DNA of 64,000 nt from Tetrapyrgos nigripes (Eukaryota > Basidiomycota > Agaricomycetes > Agaricales > Campanellaceae): NCBI GenBank assembly GCA_013368315.1, contig JAACJM010000151.1:1-64000 (forward strand), written 5' to 3'. The position numbers and the translations under genes were made by a program. Below the pieces are notes generated by a model that ran no database searches, had not been told where the DNA came from, and saw only the letters and a list, made by a program, of their open reading frames with translations. Each line of letters starts with the position of its first letter. Positions within the stretch are counted from its first letter, which is position 1. Below, piece after piece: positions 12,166 to 24,647 of this stretch.

Positions 12166-12944
12166 GTCAGCGGGAAGCGATGGTTTGGACGAGGGTATGC
12201 CCATTATCCCATGCTGTTAGGTTTTTCCTATCTCCCTCGTTCCTATCGGGACTGAGGTATTGTTCCCCGGAATCACAGTTGATGAAGACGAGAGCAGCGT
12301 CTTTACGAGCGGCTTGGGAACGTAGGGAAGTGAGGGCACTAGGAGTGAAGTCGTCGAATTGCCAGTCGAAGAGGGTACTTGGCTCCATTGGCAACGATAA
12401 AAAAAAAAAGCCAAAAAAAAAAAAAAAAACAGAAAAAGAGACAATCCACTCACCCACTTCCCCACCCCATCGCCAAATCCCCTCATTCCCCCCCTGATCA
12501 CTAAACATATTCGGTCCCCCCCTCTGCGGCGCAGCATCCAACCCAGCAACCAACACCGCTCTTTCCCTCCCCGTCAACGGTAACGCAGGTCTGTCCAAAT
12601 CCGTATTCGTATGGGGGAACTTTTGCTTAGGTTTCTCATTCTTAAGAAGAACAATCCCAGCACGGCCGATTTCGCGGACAATTTTGTAGTGGTCGGCTTG
12701 GACGTTGACACGCTCGTTGGTAGCTTCGTCGGGGATGTTGAAGGCGTTGAAGTTGGTTGAGGGGTAGGAGGGGGAGTCTTGGTGGGCTAGGTACCAGGCT
12801 GCTAGGATACGGGTTGCTGTTGAAAGAAGAAAGAAGTCGGTTAGTGATCGTCGTGGAAAGGAGAAGCTTAAAAGGGAAACGAAAAGACGAAAAGTGAAAA
12901 GCGAAAAAATGAAAGCAAGCCCATAAGTTGAAAGCGAAAATCAC

Positions 12945-14440
12945 ACTCAAACACCGCCCACCCGACGTCGTCCAACAGCCCAGACTAAACGGCCACAGAC
13001 GGAAAAAAGTTATGTGATGTAACCCAACACTCCACGAATAAACCCAAACTCCTCCACGCCATACGTCAACGTTAACCGCCACCTAGTGGCAATGATAAAC
13101 TGACGACAACAGCGACAGCGACAGCATCCATCCTCCATCCCAACGTCATCGTTACTCGTAAGGCTCCAACCAATTACATTACGATTACTCAAAATCCAGT
13201 AATTAATTGGAATTGGTAATGAATATATTAGTAATCAATTATAATGAGTAATTAATTAGTTTCCCAATTCACTACAATGGCATGCCACAGGAGGTTGTTC
13301 TGGTGGTCCTAAAGTGCCATTATCCATGTCATTTGTGCTTTCAAGTCAATGTACAGTGATTGTACATCTATGGTCTACCTTGTGACGACTAATTTCTATT
13401 TGTCATGTCTTTATCATGTGTAGGTTAGTAGTTATGATGAGGTTTGGCCTTTGTATGGTCAATCCTGCAGTGTGAAGAGTAAATTGTGGTATTATTAGAT
13501 GACTACAAGTCAGTATGAAGTAGACTTGAGGCACTTGGCTGAGCCTTCTGCTACTCTAACCTGAAACTAATTAATTACTGATTACTACCAATTAATTACC
13601 CATTACTGGGTTTACCATAATCTAATTGTAATTTTAATTGGATAAAACCAATTAAATCAGTAATTAATTGGAACTGGTTGGAGCCTTAGTTACTCGTCGT
13701 CGTTGCTTTCTCTTCGTTCATAAGCTCTTTCTCCTCATAAGCTCAGGGGAACAAAACGCAAAACGCAAACGCGACGAGGAAAAGAAAGAAAGAAAGCAAA
13801 GTAAAAGGGTCAAAGACGAAGAATGAAAAAAGGTAAAAAGTCAAAGTCAAAGAAGAGAAAAACGAAGAAAGAGAACGAAACCAGAAACCCAGAAAAAAGC
13901 TGTAAGCCCAACTCGCCAAACCCAGCCAATCCCTACCCACTCACACCCATAAACACCCGGCTATTGGCTAACGTGGAAGAAGCAAGAAACCCATACCCCA
14001 TACCCAGTTCCACCTCCGCCTCCAAAAGAAAGAAAAAACCGAAGACGTGAACGGGGAACGGAAAACGAGAAGCCAGAAGCCAGCAAGCTAGAAACCAACG
14101 TTCTACGTCTAATACCTCCACCCCGTTGCGAAACCAACGAAACCACCCAGACGCTAAACACCCACCATCCACCGCCCGTCCCGAAACCAAAAAACCGAAA
14201 GCATAAATAGAGAAACGAAAACGAAAACACGAAAACACAACCAACTCCCACCAAACCCCCCCCCCCCCCCCCAAAAAAAAACCAAGCCATTAAAGAAAAA
14301 AAAAAAAAACACTCACCCATATCATCAACCCTCTCCTCCGGAATCGTCCCATTCCTTACATACTCTGTTAAATTCACTCCGAAATAAGAGTCTTCAGAGT
14401 CAAATGTAATGTCGCCGGGCATTGTCATCTGTGTGAGCAA
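12945..14440. repeat. Duplicated GH3 segment, copy D1 (with MITE)
   Basis: Same content as 11120-12165: the GH3 exon ending VDDMG (minus strand, 14320-14430) followed by A/C-rich filler, plus homopolymer runs (C17 and A-rich, 14256-14310). It is about 450 bp longer because of the MITE at 13159-13688. In gene order it occupies what should be a short intron between the VDDMG and AAWYLAHQD exons. Confidence 0.8.
13159..13688. mobile_element. 530-bp hAT-like MITE
   Basis: Terminal inverted repeat TAAGGCTCCAACCA at the left and its complement at the right, flanked by the 8-bp duplication GTTACTCG (13151-13158 and 13689-13696). The terminal regions are rich in TAATTAATTGG motifs. There is no coding capacity. 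The paralogous segment at 11326 has the unfilled site. The 8-bp target fits the hAT superfamily. Confidence 0.88.
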
Positions 14441-15435
14441 CAAAGTCAGCGTCAGGTCAACGAAGACGAATATGAGAAGGGAGAGAAGGGAGTAAAACCA
14501 AGCAAGACGACCACGAAGAGGGAAGACGAAGAAGACTCACATCCAACCCTCCCGCAACACTCCCAAACGTACTCAACGTAGCTTGCCAATCCGACATCAT
14601 ATACCCTCTGAACCCGTACTCTGATTTAAGTAACGCGTTGATGGTGGGTGAGTTTTTGCAGGCGTAGGTTGAGTTGATGGCGTCTGTGTATCATAAGGAG
14701 ATGCGCGTCAGTATTAGGCAGCAGGTACACGTAGAAGGGGAGACGGGAACGAGACTTGGAAGGAAACCACGTACTATAACTACACATCGAACTCCCCACA
14801 CCAGCCATAACACTCCTCAAAAACGGGTGCCCATAAATCTCATGTGTGGTTCGGGAATCGACAAAGGAAGACGTGGTGGTTCTTTTGTGTTCTTGTTCGC
14901 TTTATAGAAGGGTTAGAGTCAGGTCACTCGAGATTGCAGAGAAGGAAACTCACTTGAACATAAAATGTTTTGCACAAGCTGTGATACCCGCCTGTTGCAT
15001 ACCCAAAACCGTCTCATACGCAGCTTCACCAGCCAAAAATGGATCAGCTCCGAAACCTTCCCAGTTTCTGCCTTCTTGGGCGATGCAGCCTGTATCACAA
15101 CGCAAGTCAGCTTAGCAAGAAGACGCTACAAAAGAATCCACCTACCCATATTCATCATAGGCCCCAACGCAACATTGACCCCCTTACCCACATGTTCCCT
15201 CCCCATCGCCAACCCCCTCTCCCTAATCAACCTCCTATTCCACGTACTAGCTGCCATCAAAGCCATTGGAAACGCAGTCACATAATCCGCAAACCTCACA
15301 CCCAAAGGTGAGTCTTCCAAACACAACCCAGGAAAGCCCTTTGCTTCATTAGCAGGAATGTTTCCAACACAAAGTCCATTCTGCCATCCTACGCCAGTGG
15401 TGATGTTGACTTTTTCTTCGAGGGTGAAAGTGGAT

Positions 15436-15542
15436 CAGACCATAACACACATTTTTTATAAAAGTATATAAAAATTGCATGGTCTAACCATGCAAGACGT
15501 TTTATAAAACCAATGGATCAACCATAGACACTTTTATAAAGC
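15436..15542 (+). repeat. Left TIR of the 11.1-kb element
   Basis: Contains TTTTATAAAA-type palindromes at about 15453, 15499 and 15531 and the half-site pair GCATGGTCTAACCATGC. Inverted relative to 26441-26535. Confidence 0.8.
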
Positions 15543-15716
15543 ACGTCCGCTCGCACGCGATTTTTTGAAAATCCAGCACCCCCTGGACCTATTCTCACGG
15601 CCCTAGCGTCACCGGTCCATCGTCCATTTCCCATTTCAGAAAGTGGCAACATCCCTCTGATTCCGCTTGTTCCGTTATCAGTTGCGCGGCAAATGTTACG
15701 AGGCCCTTTAGGCCGA

Positions 15717-16206
15717 GTTAACTTATGTCGTCTTCGCAACTTTTCCACGCCTGCAATTTCTATTGGCCAGTCTCTATGATGCCGACAACTGAACGAGGAT
15801 GCCGTCAGCTTTTTGATCCGACCCAAGCTGTCGTCAACCATGAACAAACAATGACATAGCCCAAGTCGCATCGGATTTTCATAAGTCCTTTCACCTTCAC
15901 CCTACGGTGTGCTACTACAGGCCTCGTAAATTGCCATGCGAAGCAGTGGCATCTTTCCCCAGTTAACTTATTTCGTCTTCGCAACTTTTCCACGCCTGCA
16001 ATTTCTATTGGCCAGTCTCTATGATGCCGACAACCGAACGAGGATGCCGTCGGCTTTTTGATCCGACCCAAGCTGTCGTCAACCATGAACAAACAATGAC
16101 ATAGCCCAAGTCGCATCGGATTTTCATAAGTCCTTTCACCTTCACCCTACGATGTGCTACTACAGGCCTCGTAAATTGCCATGCGAAGCAGTGGCATCTT
16201 TCCCCA
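15717..16206. repeat. 245-bp tandem repeat, two near-identical units
   Basis: Units 15717-15961 and 15962-16206 differ at about four positions by eye. A third, diverged unit begins at 16207 (GTTAATAACTTAGG). Each unit carries the 5' and 3' signatures of the dispersed TTACGAGGCC family (GTTAACTTATNTCG and CAGGCCTCGTAA..CCCCAGTT), so the array seems to have grown by tandem copying of that element. Confidence 0.85.
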
Positions 16207-16499
16207 GTTAATAACTTAGGTCGACTTTTGCTATCTTCCCACGCCTGCAGATTTATATTGTAGTCTCCATGACAACCGAATTGCGGTCTGGACCGGGTCC
16301 TCCAAGGACTAATGAAGTCGACAACCACGACGTCATGTCTCATTTCTCCAATGTCCACCCTCCTCCATCCCTCAAGCTTGCCTTCATCTCGAGTACAGAT
16401 TCTCCAATGAAATCAGCTCATGTCCATGGTTTGCACATTCTTACATTTTCAGCAATCACAGAGAGTCATGGCGGATGGTAAACGAACGTTGACAGGGAG

Positions 16500-17945
16500 C
16501 GGAATGGTATATATTTATATATATTATTATAGAACACTACGGAACCACGGAGAAAGACGGAGAAAGATGGAATGCAGGTGACCTCGATGTGTCACCAAGT
16601 GTCGGGTGGGGATTGAGCACAAGACCACATCCTCTCAAAATGCAGATGAACAGGCTATCACCGAATTGTGAAGTATATCACGATGATCCTGTTCAGACAG
16701 CCAATACATCGCGCAGCAAGCTGCCGACAAGTACTCGCTGTTTGACGAAAGTTTGTGGGAAAGCAGTTACGAGAATTGTGCGGGCCGGCGGGCCCATGCC
16801 TTGGATTAGCTGTATTTCTCAGTACACTACATCCAGAAAGTTGTACACAGCCAGGATAGCTTTTTAGGGCTTTATCTACATTATAATATTTTCTTGGCTT
16901 TTTAAACCCTCAGCCAAGTGCTGCTAAATGACCAAATTTCGAAATTTTTGATCAACATACTTATATACTGATAATTACCGAGGATCTGGTCATAGAAAGA
17001 ATTCAAAGGATATCTGTGCGTTTTAAAAGCATATTCCGTCAATCTCCGAGGTACATATCTGCTTGTTAATACAAGCCGAGTCGAGGCAAAGAGAGAACGG
17101 GGCTCTCAAGAGGCGTGGAAATTGGCATCGTGTAGCCCCGAATGACGTCGAGACGAGCTTTTCTCAACGTTGAAGGTACTAACGCATGTATATTGATCTT
17201 TCATTACTTATAAGCTATTTTCCTAAGTTTTAAATGCAGCATTGAGCACAGATAGCAATAGAGAGCAACAGTTAGTTAGATGCGTCGGGTATTGGCTGGT
17301 CCCCACCTGGCCCGCACCTGGCCCACACATAGTCCCAATGATGTCATATGTGCGGCCCGCACCGATGGATCTGCGGGTCAGTTCTCGACATGGGTGCCAC
17401 TTTCCAGGTCACACATGTACAAAATTTGAACTTGTAAGAGTAGGTACAGGCCTTCATACTTGTACTATTCATCTTCTCGTACTCGCATATACATATCTAT
17501 CATTTAAGTATCTGTTTTCAAGCAGGGATTAGCCTGATCAAACTTGAAAAAGAACGTATTAATAGTGTTTGCTAACTACATTGTCTAAGAGACTCAGAAA
17601 GTGGATCAGACTGCTTAAATAGGGAATTTTCGTTGAGATATTCTTCAGTATGCATTTCTACATAGTGGAGGATAATTTGAACTGATATTTTGGTGGCACG
17701 CACATACACAGCCACTGACCCGCTAACCTGCAGGGGTGATCTGCACAATCCTACACACCGTGCGGGAAATGGTGGTGGGCAAACCCTGCCAGCGGCGCGG
17801 ACGCTTACTAAGCTTCCCATCAGAAAACCCCTATCGCAAACCCGCGATGCTCAATAGCTTTTTCGTCTGCTCATGGGACATCTCCGGCAATTCATGAAAA
17901 AATGTCTTAAGTATACCGCAATCTTGCTACAATAAAAAATCTGTA
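16500..17945. other. No gene recognised
   Basis: Interior of the 11.1-kb element. Open frames are short and resemble nothing I know. A GC-rich patch at 17280-17390 and another at 17690-17810 stand out against AT-rich surroundings. The base before the Tc1 insertion ends in the TA target. Confidence 0.5.
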
Positions 17946-19011
17946 TACAGTGGGTCAAAAAATTGTCCACATGTTTCGCATTTTTGGAAAGATTGCCAAT
18001 TTAAGCAATACTGAGTAGAGATATTGAAATGTGGTCAGTGATGGGCAGAAAGCCCTTGATAAGAGCTACAATAATCTGTTTTATTTGTCCTATTTGGCTC
18101 AAAACTCATGGAGATATGATTGATTTAAAATGGTATGTCATTTGGACAATTTTTTGAGTTGCCACTTCAAAATCAGTATTGTAACTATGTGATGTCTCAT
18201 AGATGACATCATAAGTGGAGTTGTACAATGATGCAATGGCTACATCATAATGATATCATAGCTGCCAGCTGGACCATATATAAGGGCATCCAGTTGTTCT
18301 ATAGCCCTCATCAAATCATGAGACCCATCACATCCACCCAGAAAGACAATATCCTCTCTCTCCTCCAAACTTCTGCTTCATCCAGGGAAATCTCTGCTAA
18401 AACTGGGGTATCCAAGTCAAAGATTGCTTCTCTGGCCAAAGAGATGTATCCTGACAAGGAGAACCATCAAGCAGGGCATCCTAGAAAGCTGTCTACCACT
18501 GATGAACGTGCTGCTATCCAACAAATCAACACTGGCAAAGCTGAAAATGCTACAGAAGTGGCCAGAAACATCAATCCCCTCCTTGACCAACCTGTCTCCA
18601 CCCAAACCATTCGAAATTCCCTTCTCAGGCATGATGTGGACACATCTAAAACAAAGAAGAAGCCCAAACTCACTGCAGCTCACAGGAAGGCTCGTTTAAA
18701 CTTTGCACAGAAGTACAGAAACTGGACTGTGGATGACTGGAAAAGGGTTATTTGGTCAGATGAGACTAAAATCAATCGATATGGGTCAGATGGACAGCAG
18801 TATGTGTGGGGGAGGAAGGGTGAATCCTTGGGAGAGAGAAATGTGGTGGAAACAGTCAAATTTGGAGGAGAAAATATCATGGTGTGGGGATGTATGGGGT
18901 GGGAAGGAGTTGGAAACATGGCAGAGGTGGAGGGCAGGATGAATGCAGAGCAGTATGTGGACATTTTGGAGAACAACCTTCTGGAGAGCATGGATATTTT
19001 GGGTGTTGATC

Positions 19012-19622
19012 TGTCATGAATCCCTTCATGCCTTCGCTTCTAGACCCTGTTCTTTGTTCTCCTTTCATCATTCTTCTCCCTTCCATCATTCTTCTCCCTT
19101 CCATCATTCTTCTCCCTTCCATCATTCTTCTCCCTTCCATCATTCTTCTCCCTTCCATCATTCTTCTCCCTTCCATCATTCTTCTCCCTTCCATCATTCT
19201 TCTCCCTTCCATCATTCTTCGCTTCTTTGGTTCTAGATCATGTTTCTTGTACCTATGGCTTCCATCTTCTTTGATGCATCATTTCTCTGATTGACAGATC
19301 ATATCTGTACCTGTTACACATATTGACATCACTTAGATACCTGATTATCATTCCTTGATTGTTTCCATCAGTACCTGCTGATCTAATCTTGTTCTCCTTC
19401 GCACTTTTGTATATATACTCCAGGGCTTTGTAGATAGTTCCTCAGTCTGTCCACTTCTGTCCCTCTGATCCATACTGCTCAGCATTGTCCTCAGTACTAT
19501 GTAGACTCTGGCCCAGTACTGGCTTACTCATCTATACCATCTATTTGCCTTATTGCTTCGTCTTTGGTTCCTGTGTGGTGGCCTGAGAGGCATCCAGTCC
19601 CTATCTGAACCTGTTCTTGACA
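19012..19622 (+). repeat. Left LTR, 8 minisatellite copies
   Basis: Contains an 18-bp minisatellite (CATCATTCTTCTCCCTTC) with about eight full copies. A TATATATACTCC box lies about 200 bp from the 3' end. Confidence 0.9.
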
Positions 19623-21942
19623 CTTGGACAGACTCTCCCTACTCTCACTCCACCAAACTTCGCTTTTCTTGTTCTTTCTTCCTCCTGGATCACTGCTCTG
19701 TTCCCCAACTGTTATTGCCCACTATCCTCACCAGTTCATTGGCCTCTGTGCTTCGTTCAATGGTCCAGCCATGCCCTATGGAGGTTTAGAAGGTTTTCTC
19801 TGAAGACTATGGAGGATATGCTGCTGTAGAGTGTACAGCTAGGTCTACAGGTGCATCATTCATTCTTTTGACCCAGAATCATCCAGTCAAAGTCACCCTG
19901 TCCACAGACCATCAACAATACTGTCTATGCAGCCTTATCATCCCCTTCCACTTCAGGTTTTCCTCCCCAGTCATCCTCACATGCAGTTACAGAGTGTTTA
20001 TCCTCTTTCCCTTCGACTTTTTACTTTCACAATGCCATAGTCATTTGCTTATTGTTTTCTTTTCATCATTGCACCCCCTTCTCCCTTTACCTTTTGACTC
20101 ACTGTTGCACCTGTACACAAACCCACCAGAACCAGAACCAGACACCAGAACAGGGCCAGTGCTTTATGCCAGTGCCATTATTGAAACAGAATGTGTGTTA
20201 CATGGTATGCTCAGTGATCTTACTGTCTACTTGACCTCTTGGGGGGGAGGTTGTTATTGTCCCAAATGCTTGCTTGATTTCGTCTCCAGACCCTGTAATG
20301 CCATCACTGTTTCCATCACTTCTTTGATTGCTTCTTTCATGTGTCCATATCTGTCTTTGATCACCTGTCCCTACTGCTTCTTTCTTCACATCAGCTTCTT
20401 TGATAGATATCTTTGACAGTTGTCTTCTTCCTTCGCATCAGCTTCCTTTTTGGCATCATAATTCTTTGATATACTGTCTTCTGCCTTCGCCTTCAGCTAT
20501 CTTTGACAGGTGGCATCATAGTTCATTGATACAGTATCCTTTGACTTTGCTTCCTTTGTTCTTACTTGCTTTCTTCACCCTTCTACTGTCCTCTGCTTCG
20601 CTTTCTTCATTCTTTCTTCATCATTGATCACTCCTTCATTCCCCAACTGCCATCACTAGTCCCTTTTCCCTGATATTGGCCCTATGTGCTTCGTTCAAGC
20701 ACCCAGTCTTGTCCCATGGGTGTTAGAAGAAGTTCCCTTGGAGGTTATAGGAGATAGGTTGCTGTGGAGTGTGCAGCTTCGTCTATAGGTGCATCATCCC
20801 TTGTTTTCAACCAGAACTACCCAGTCAAAGTCACCTTTCTCTCAGATAATCAGTCCTACTGCCCATGCAACCTTCTCATCACCTCTCACTTCACCTTTAA
20901 CCCTCCAGTCATGCTCAGATGCAGTTCCTGAGTGCTCAACCTTTTACCCTTCAACTTTCCATCATCACCATGCCCAGTCTATCGCTTTTTTCACCTTGGA
21001 TCACTCTCCTGTTCTTCAGCTGTTGTCTCTAGTCCCTACATCATGATGTTGACCTCTGTCCATCGTTCTATCACTCTGCTCCATGGATGTTTGAAGAAGT
21101 CCCTTGAAGATTAATGAAGATGGGTTGCTGTATACCTTACAGCTTGGTCTACAGGTGCACCACTTATATTTTGCTCAGAATCATCTAGTCACAGTCACCT
21201 TTGTCCCAGACCCTCAGTTATACTGTTCATACAGCCCTCTCCATCACCTTCTACTTCAAGTCTAGTCCCCTATTCATGCACAGACACAGTTATTGAGTGT
21301 TTATCCTCTTTATGTTCGCTTTTTTATGGTTACTGTTACCTTTTTTCTGTTACCCTTTGTTAATGATAATGTCCCTTCATTGATTCTTTGATTTAACTGC
21401 TTTTATTGTCACCAGTCCACCAGTCATGTCTCTAATATCCCTCATGCCTTCATTGCTTCCATTCAACTGCTTTTGATGTTAACAGTCCACCAGTTTCCTT
21501 TAATCTTCATTTAGTTATTTGTTTATTGTTTCTTTTGTTCATGATACCCTTTCTCACCTCATCCTTCATCCTCTCTTCCCTCCCTATGGACATATTTCAA
21601 CAACCAGCTACTTTGTCAGGTCGTTATGGGCTTGAAGTTTTTTGTTTTTGATTTATTTTGTTTTGGAACCCTTAGGAAACCAACCACTCTGTCAAGTCAT
21701 TATAGGCTTGGGGTGGGATGCTCTGGCAAGTCGTTATAGGCTTGGAGTTTCTTTGGCCACTATGGGATACTTTGTCAAGTTGTTATAGGCTTGGAGTATA
21801 TTCAGCAACAATCTATTGGCAGGATATGGAGATATTGAAAGAGATTGTGGATTAATGGGAGTGGACTTAGGTTTTCCTTTTTGTTTTTCTTTTCAGCTAT
21901 ACTTTGTGTGCTTCGGTGCAGCACACCTTGAAAAGGGGGTAA

Positions 21943-22481
21943 TGTCATGAATCCCTTCATGCCTTCGCTTCTAGACCCTGTTCTTTGTTCTCCTTTCATC
22001 ATTCTTCTCCCTTCCATCATTCTTCTCCCTTCCATCATTCTTCTCCCTTCCATCATTCTTCTCCCTTCCATCATTCTTCGCTTCTTTGGTTCTAGATCAT
22101 GTTTCTTGTACCTATGGCTTCCATCTTCTTTGATGCATCATTTCTCTGATTGACAGATCATATCTGTACCTGTTACACATATTGACATCACTTAGATACC
22201 TGATTATCATTCCTTGATTGTTTCCATCAGTACCTGCTGATCTAATCTTGTTCTCCTTCGCACTTTTGTATATATACTCCAGGGCTTTGTAGATAGTTCC
22301 TCAGTCTGTCCACTTCTGTCCCTCTGATCCATACTGCTCAGCATTGTCCTCAGTACTATGTAGACTCTGGCCCAGTACTGGCTTACTCATCTATACCATC
22401 TATTTGCCTTATTGCTTCGTCTTTGGTTCCTGTGTGGTGGCCTGAGAGGCATCCAGTCCCTATCTGAACCTGTTCTTGACA
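21943..22481 (+). repeat. Right LTR, 4 minisatellite copies
   Basis: Appears the same as the left LTR apart from four fewer 18-bp units, which accounts exactly for the 72-bp length difference. Confidence 0.9.
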
Positions 22482-23221
22482 TGATCCAGAGGTGGCCATT
22501 TTTCAGCAAGACAATGATCCTAAACACAAGTCAAAACTGGCCACCAAGTGGTTTGAAGACAACAACATCCATTGCATGAGCTGGCCTGCTCAATCTCCTG
22601 ACCTGAACCCCATTGAACACCTCTGGACAACCCTCAAACACAAGCTCAATGGATATGACACAGCACCCTCTGGAGTTTGGGAAATATGGGACAGAGCAGC
22701 TGAAAAGTGGGATGAAATCACAGAAGAAGATTGTCAGAAATTGATCAGGAGCATGCCTAGAAGGATTGAGGCTGTGTTGAAGGCCAAAGGAGGGCATACC
22801 AAGTACTGAGCTAGCACTTTCTGTATTTTCACTTGCATGTCAAAAAATTGTCCAAATGACATACCATTTTAAATCAGTCATATCTCCATGAGTTTTAAGC
22901 CAAATAAGACAAAACAGACAGAATATTGTAGCGTTTATCAAGGGCTTTCTGCCCATCACTGACCACATTTTAATATCTCTACTCAGTATTGCTTAAATTG
23001 GCAATCTTTCCAAAAATGCGAAACATGTGGACAATTTTTTGACCCACTGTATTGTACATAGGAATCTATACTTCAGGCCGATAATAACCATTAAAATACT
23101 ACAGAAACAAAATTTCTTATTGTACATCCATTTAGACGCCCGCAAAGAATGATGCCTGAAATTTTGACGAGCTTGGCTGGGAGTCTCGAGAAGCTATTGA
23201 GCGATAAAGATGGACACGGTA

Positions 23222-24492
23222 AAGCTCAGCAAAATGTATTACGAGGCCTTTAGGCTGAGTTAATTTATGTTGTAGTGACCTCCCAAAGCTTTTCCATGGG
23301 TTCAAACTCCCACCCCTGTTCATTGCCGCTCGTCGAGCGCCCATCCATTATGACGTTGTTCATGGGTTTCTCGGAACAACTGGTAACCAAGGCAGCGTTT
23401 GCGCCTTGCCTTCGACGCTGCCTTTCTTCCCTGTTTCCCACTGCACCTGGGTCTCTCCACTGCCGCTTCATCCTTTCTCAAATTCAATATTGACCATTTA
23501 CGAGGCCTTTAGGCTGAGTCAATTTTCAATTTATGTCGCAGAGCGACCTTCCAAATCTTTTCCACAGGTTCAATCTCCCACCCCTAAGTCGGTCTTTACT
23601 CCTGACAACCAAAGGTCGGAAATGTTTAGACGCGGTCTGGTTCAGATCCATGTGACGACAACCACGACGTCATGCCAGCATGTCCAGACTCAACCTTCAC
23701 CCTCACGACCACCTCCTCTCCCTATCTCACCCTTCGCATTTCACGGCTACTAGACATGGCCTGGCCTAGGCAAAGTCCTTATCTTCCGAGTCACGCACAA
23801 GACATATACACACAGGCAAAACGATAGCGAGGCCCCGTTGGTGCGTATTTTTGTCATGTTCTTTTATTTAGCTTTTCTCTTGTCTCGTACCTCCATCGCG
23901 TACTTTGTACCTCTCTATCGTCTATTTCACAGAGTATAAAGAGGTCTACTCATACGTCTAGGTCCAAGCTGAGAGGAACTGTTACACTGTTCACCTCATT
24001 CTACCCGTCTGGGCCGTCCCACTCCTGGACCCACCTTGAAGATCCAGCGCTTCATGCACAGGTGACAATGTTTACCACCAGTTGGTTTTTTTGCATTGGC
24101 CTTTGCTGGTATGGCACAGGCGCAGGTGTTATTGGGAAACGGGCTGCTCACGTCATTGACCTTACTTCCTAGTTAAAGTTGGGTTGTTAGAACTGTTGGT
24201 GGTCAGGATGCCCATCGTTCTCATTCATTCTGAAACATCTATGATCTTGGGTGCTAACATTGATGTTTCTTTTATATATCGGATGCTGAAGTCATTTCTG
24301 TATATATTTTGAATCCTTATGCATTATTCAATGTTGAAAATTGTTCATTTACTGTTCTCTGTCTTACAAGTTCTGGTATAGTCAATATTATGTGTTTTGC
24401 CTCACAATTGCTCTACATGGAAGATGTAATTTTGGTCCTGCTGAAGACCATACCAAAGGAAGGGGCCTCGTAGCTTGCCATGCGAAGCAGTG
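23222..24492 (+). repeat. Dispersed TTACGAGGCC repeat, two 5' ends and one 3' end
   Basis: Family signature TTACGAGGCCTTTAGGCTGAG at about 23224 and 23495, each followed by TTTTCCAYRGGTTCAA and CTCCCACCCC. The matching 3' signature (GGCCTCGTAGCTTGCC..CCCCAGTTTA) lies at 24455-24492. About 700 bp in between (23750-24450) are not shared with the other copies. GGTTCAAACTCC looks like a Pol III B box, so a tRNA-derived SINE is possible; unproven. Confidence 0.6.
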
Positions 24493-24647
24493 GCCCCTTA
24501 CCCCAGTTTAGACACACGTGGCAGCACAGCATCTCCCCTGCTCCTCCTCAGCTCGCCTCGTTGCTTTTCGGTTGGGCTTTTATTGTTTGCCCTCTAAATT
24601 GCTGGCGTATTCCCCCTGTTCATCTCTGATGTATTAACGCGAGGCTT

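Larger units (their letters stand above)
19012..22481 (+). mobile_element. Non-autonomous LTR retrotransposon (3.47 kb)
   Basis: Direct LTRs at 19012-19622 and 21943-22481 start TGTCATGAATCC and end TTCTTGACA. The target duplication is TGATC (19007-19011, 22482-22486). A polypurine tract AAAAGGGGG precedes the right LTR. The 2.3-kb interior encodes no gag, protease, RT or integrase that I can see. It carries three diverged copies of a block around GTCTACAGGTGCATCA (19840, 20785, 21150) and four copies of CGTTATAGGCTTGG near 21625-21795. It must move with proteins of a relative. Confidence 0.9.
18318..22809 (+). pseudogene. Tc1 transposase (DD34E), split by LTR element
   Basis: Starts MRPITSTQK at 18318. 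A helix-turn-helix N-terminus (SSREISAKTGVSKSKIASLA) is followed by a second DNA-binding stretch. The DDE domain has D in WSDETK, D in FQQDNDPKH and E in NPIEHLW; 34 residues separate the last two, the DD34E spacing of the Tc1 group. The frame is cut at 19011 and resumes at 22487. The two parts total 694+323 = 1017 nt, an open frame of 338 codons plus stop, so the insertion is the only visible defect. Confidence 0.93.
17948..23049 (+). mobile_element. Tc1/mariner element, 5.1 kb with nested LTR element
   Basis: TIRs of about 220 bp, nearly identical, begin CAGTGGGTCAAAAAATTG at both ends. The flanking dinucleotide TA is duplicated (17946-17947, 23050-23051). Without the nested LTR retrotransposon (3470 bp plus a 5-bp duplication) the element is about 1.63 kb, a normal Tc1 size. 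TIR similarity suggests a young copy, though it no longer has an intact transposase gene. Confidence 0.93.

Noticed and set aside
18877..19294. Frames encoding IILLPS or MMEGRR repeats
   Set aside because: Products of the 18-bp LTR minisatellite, not proteins.
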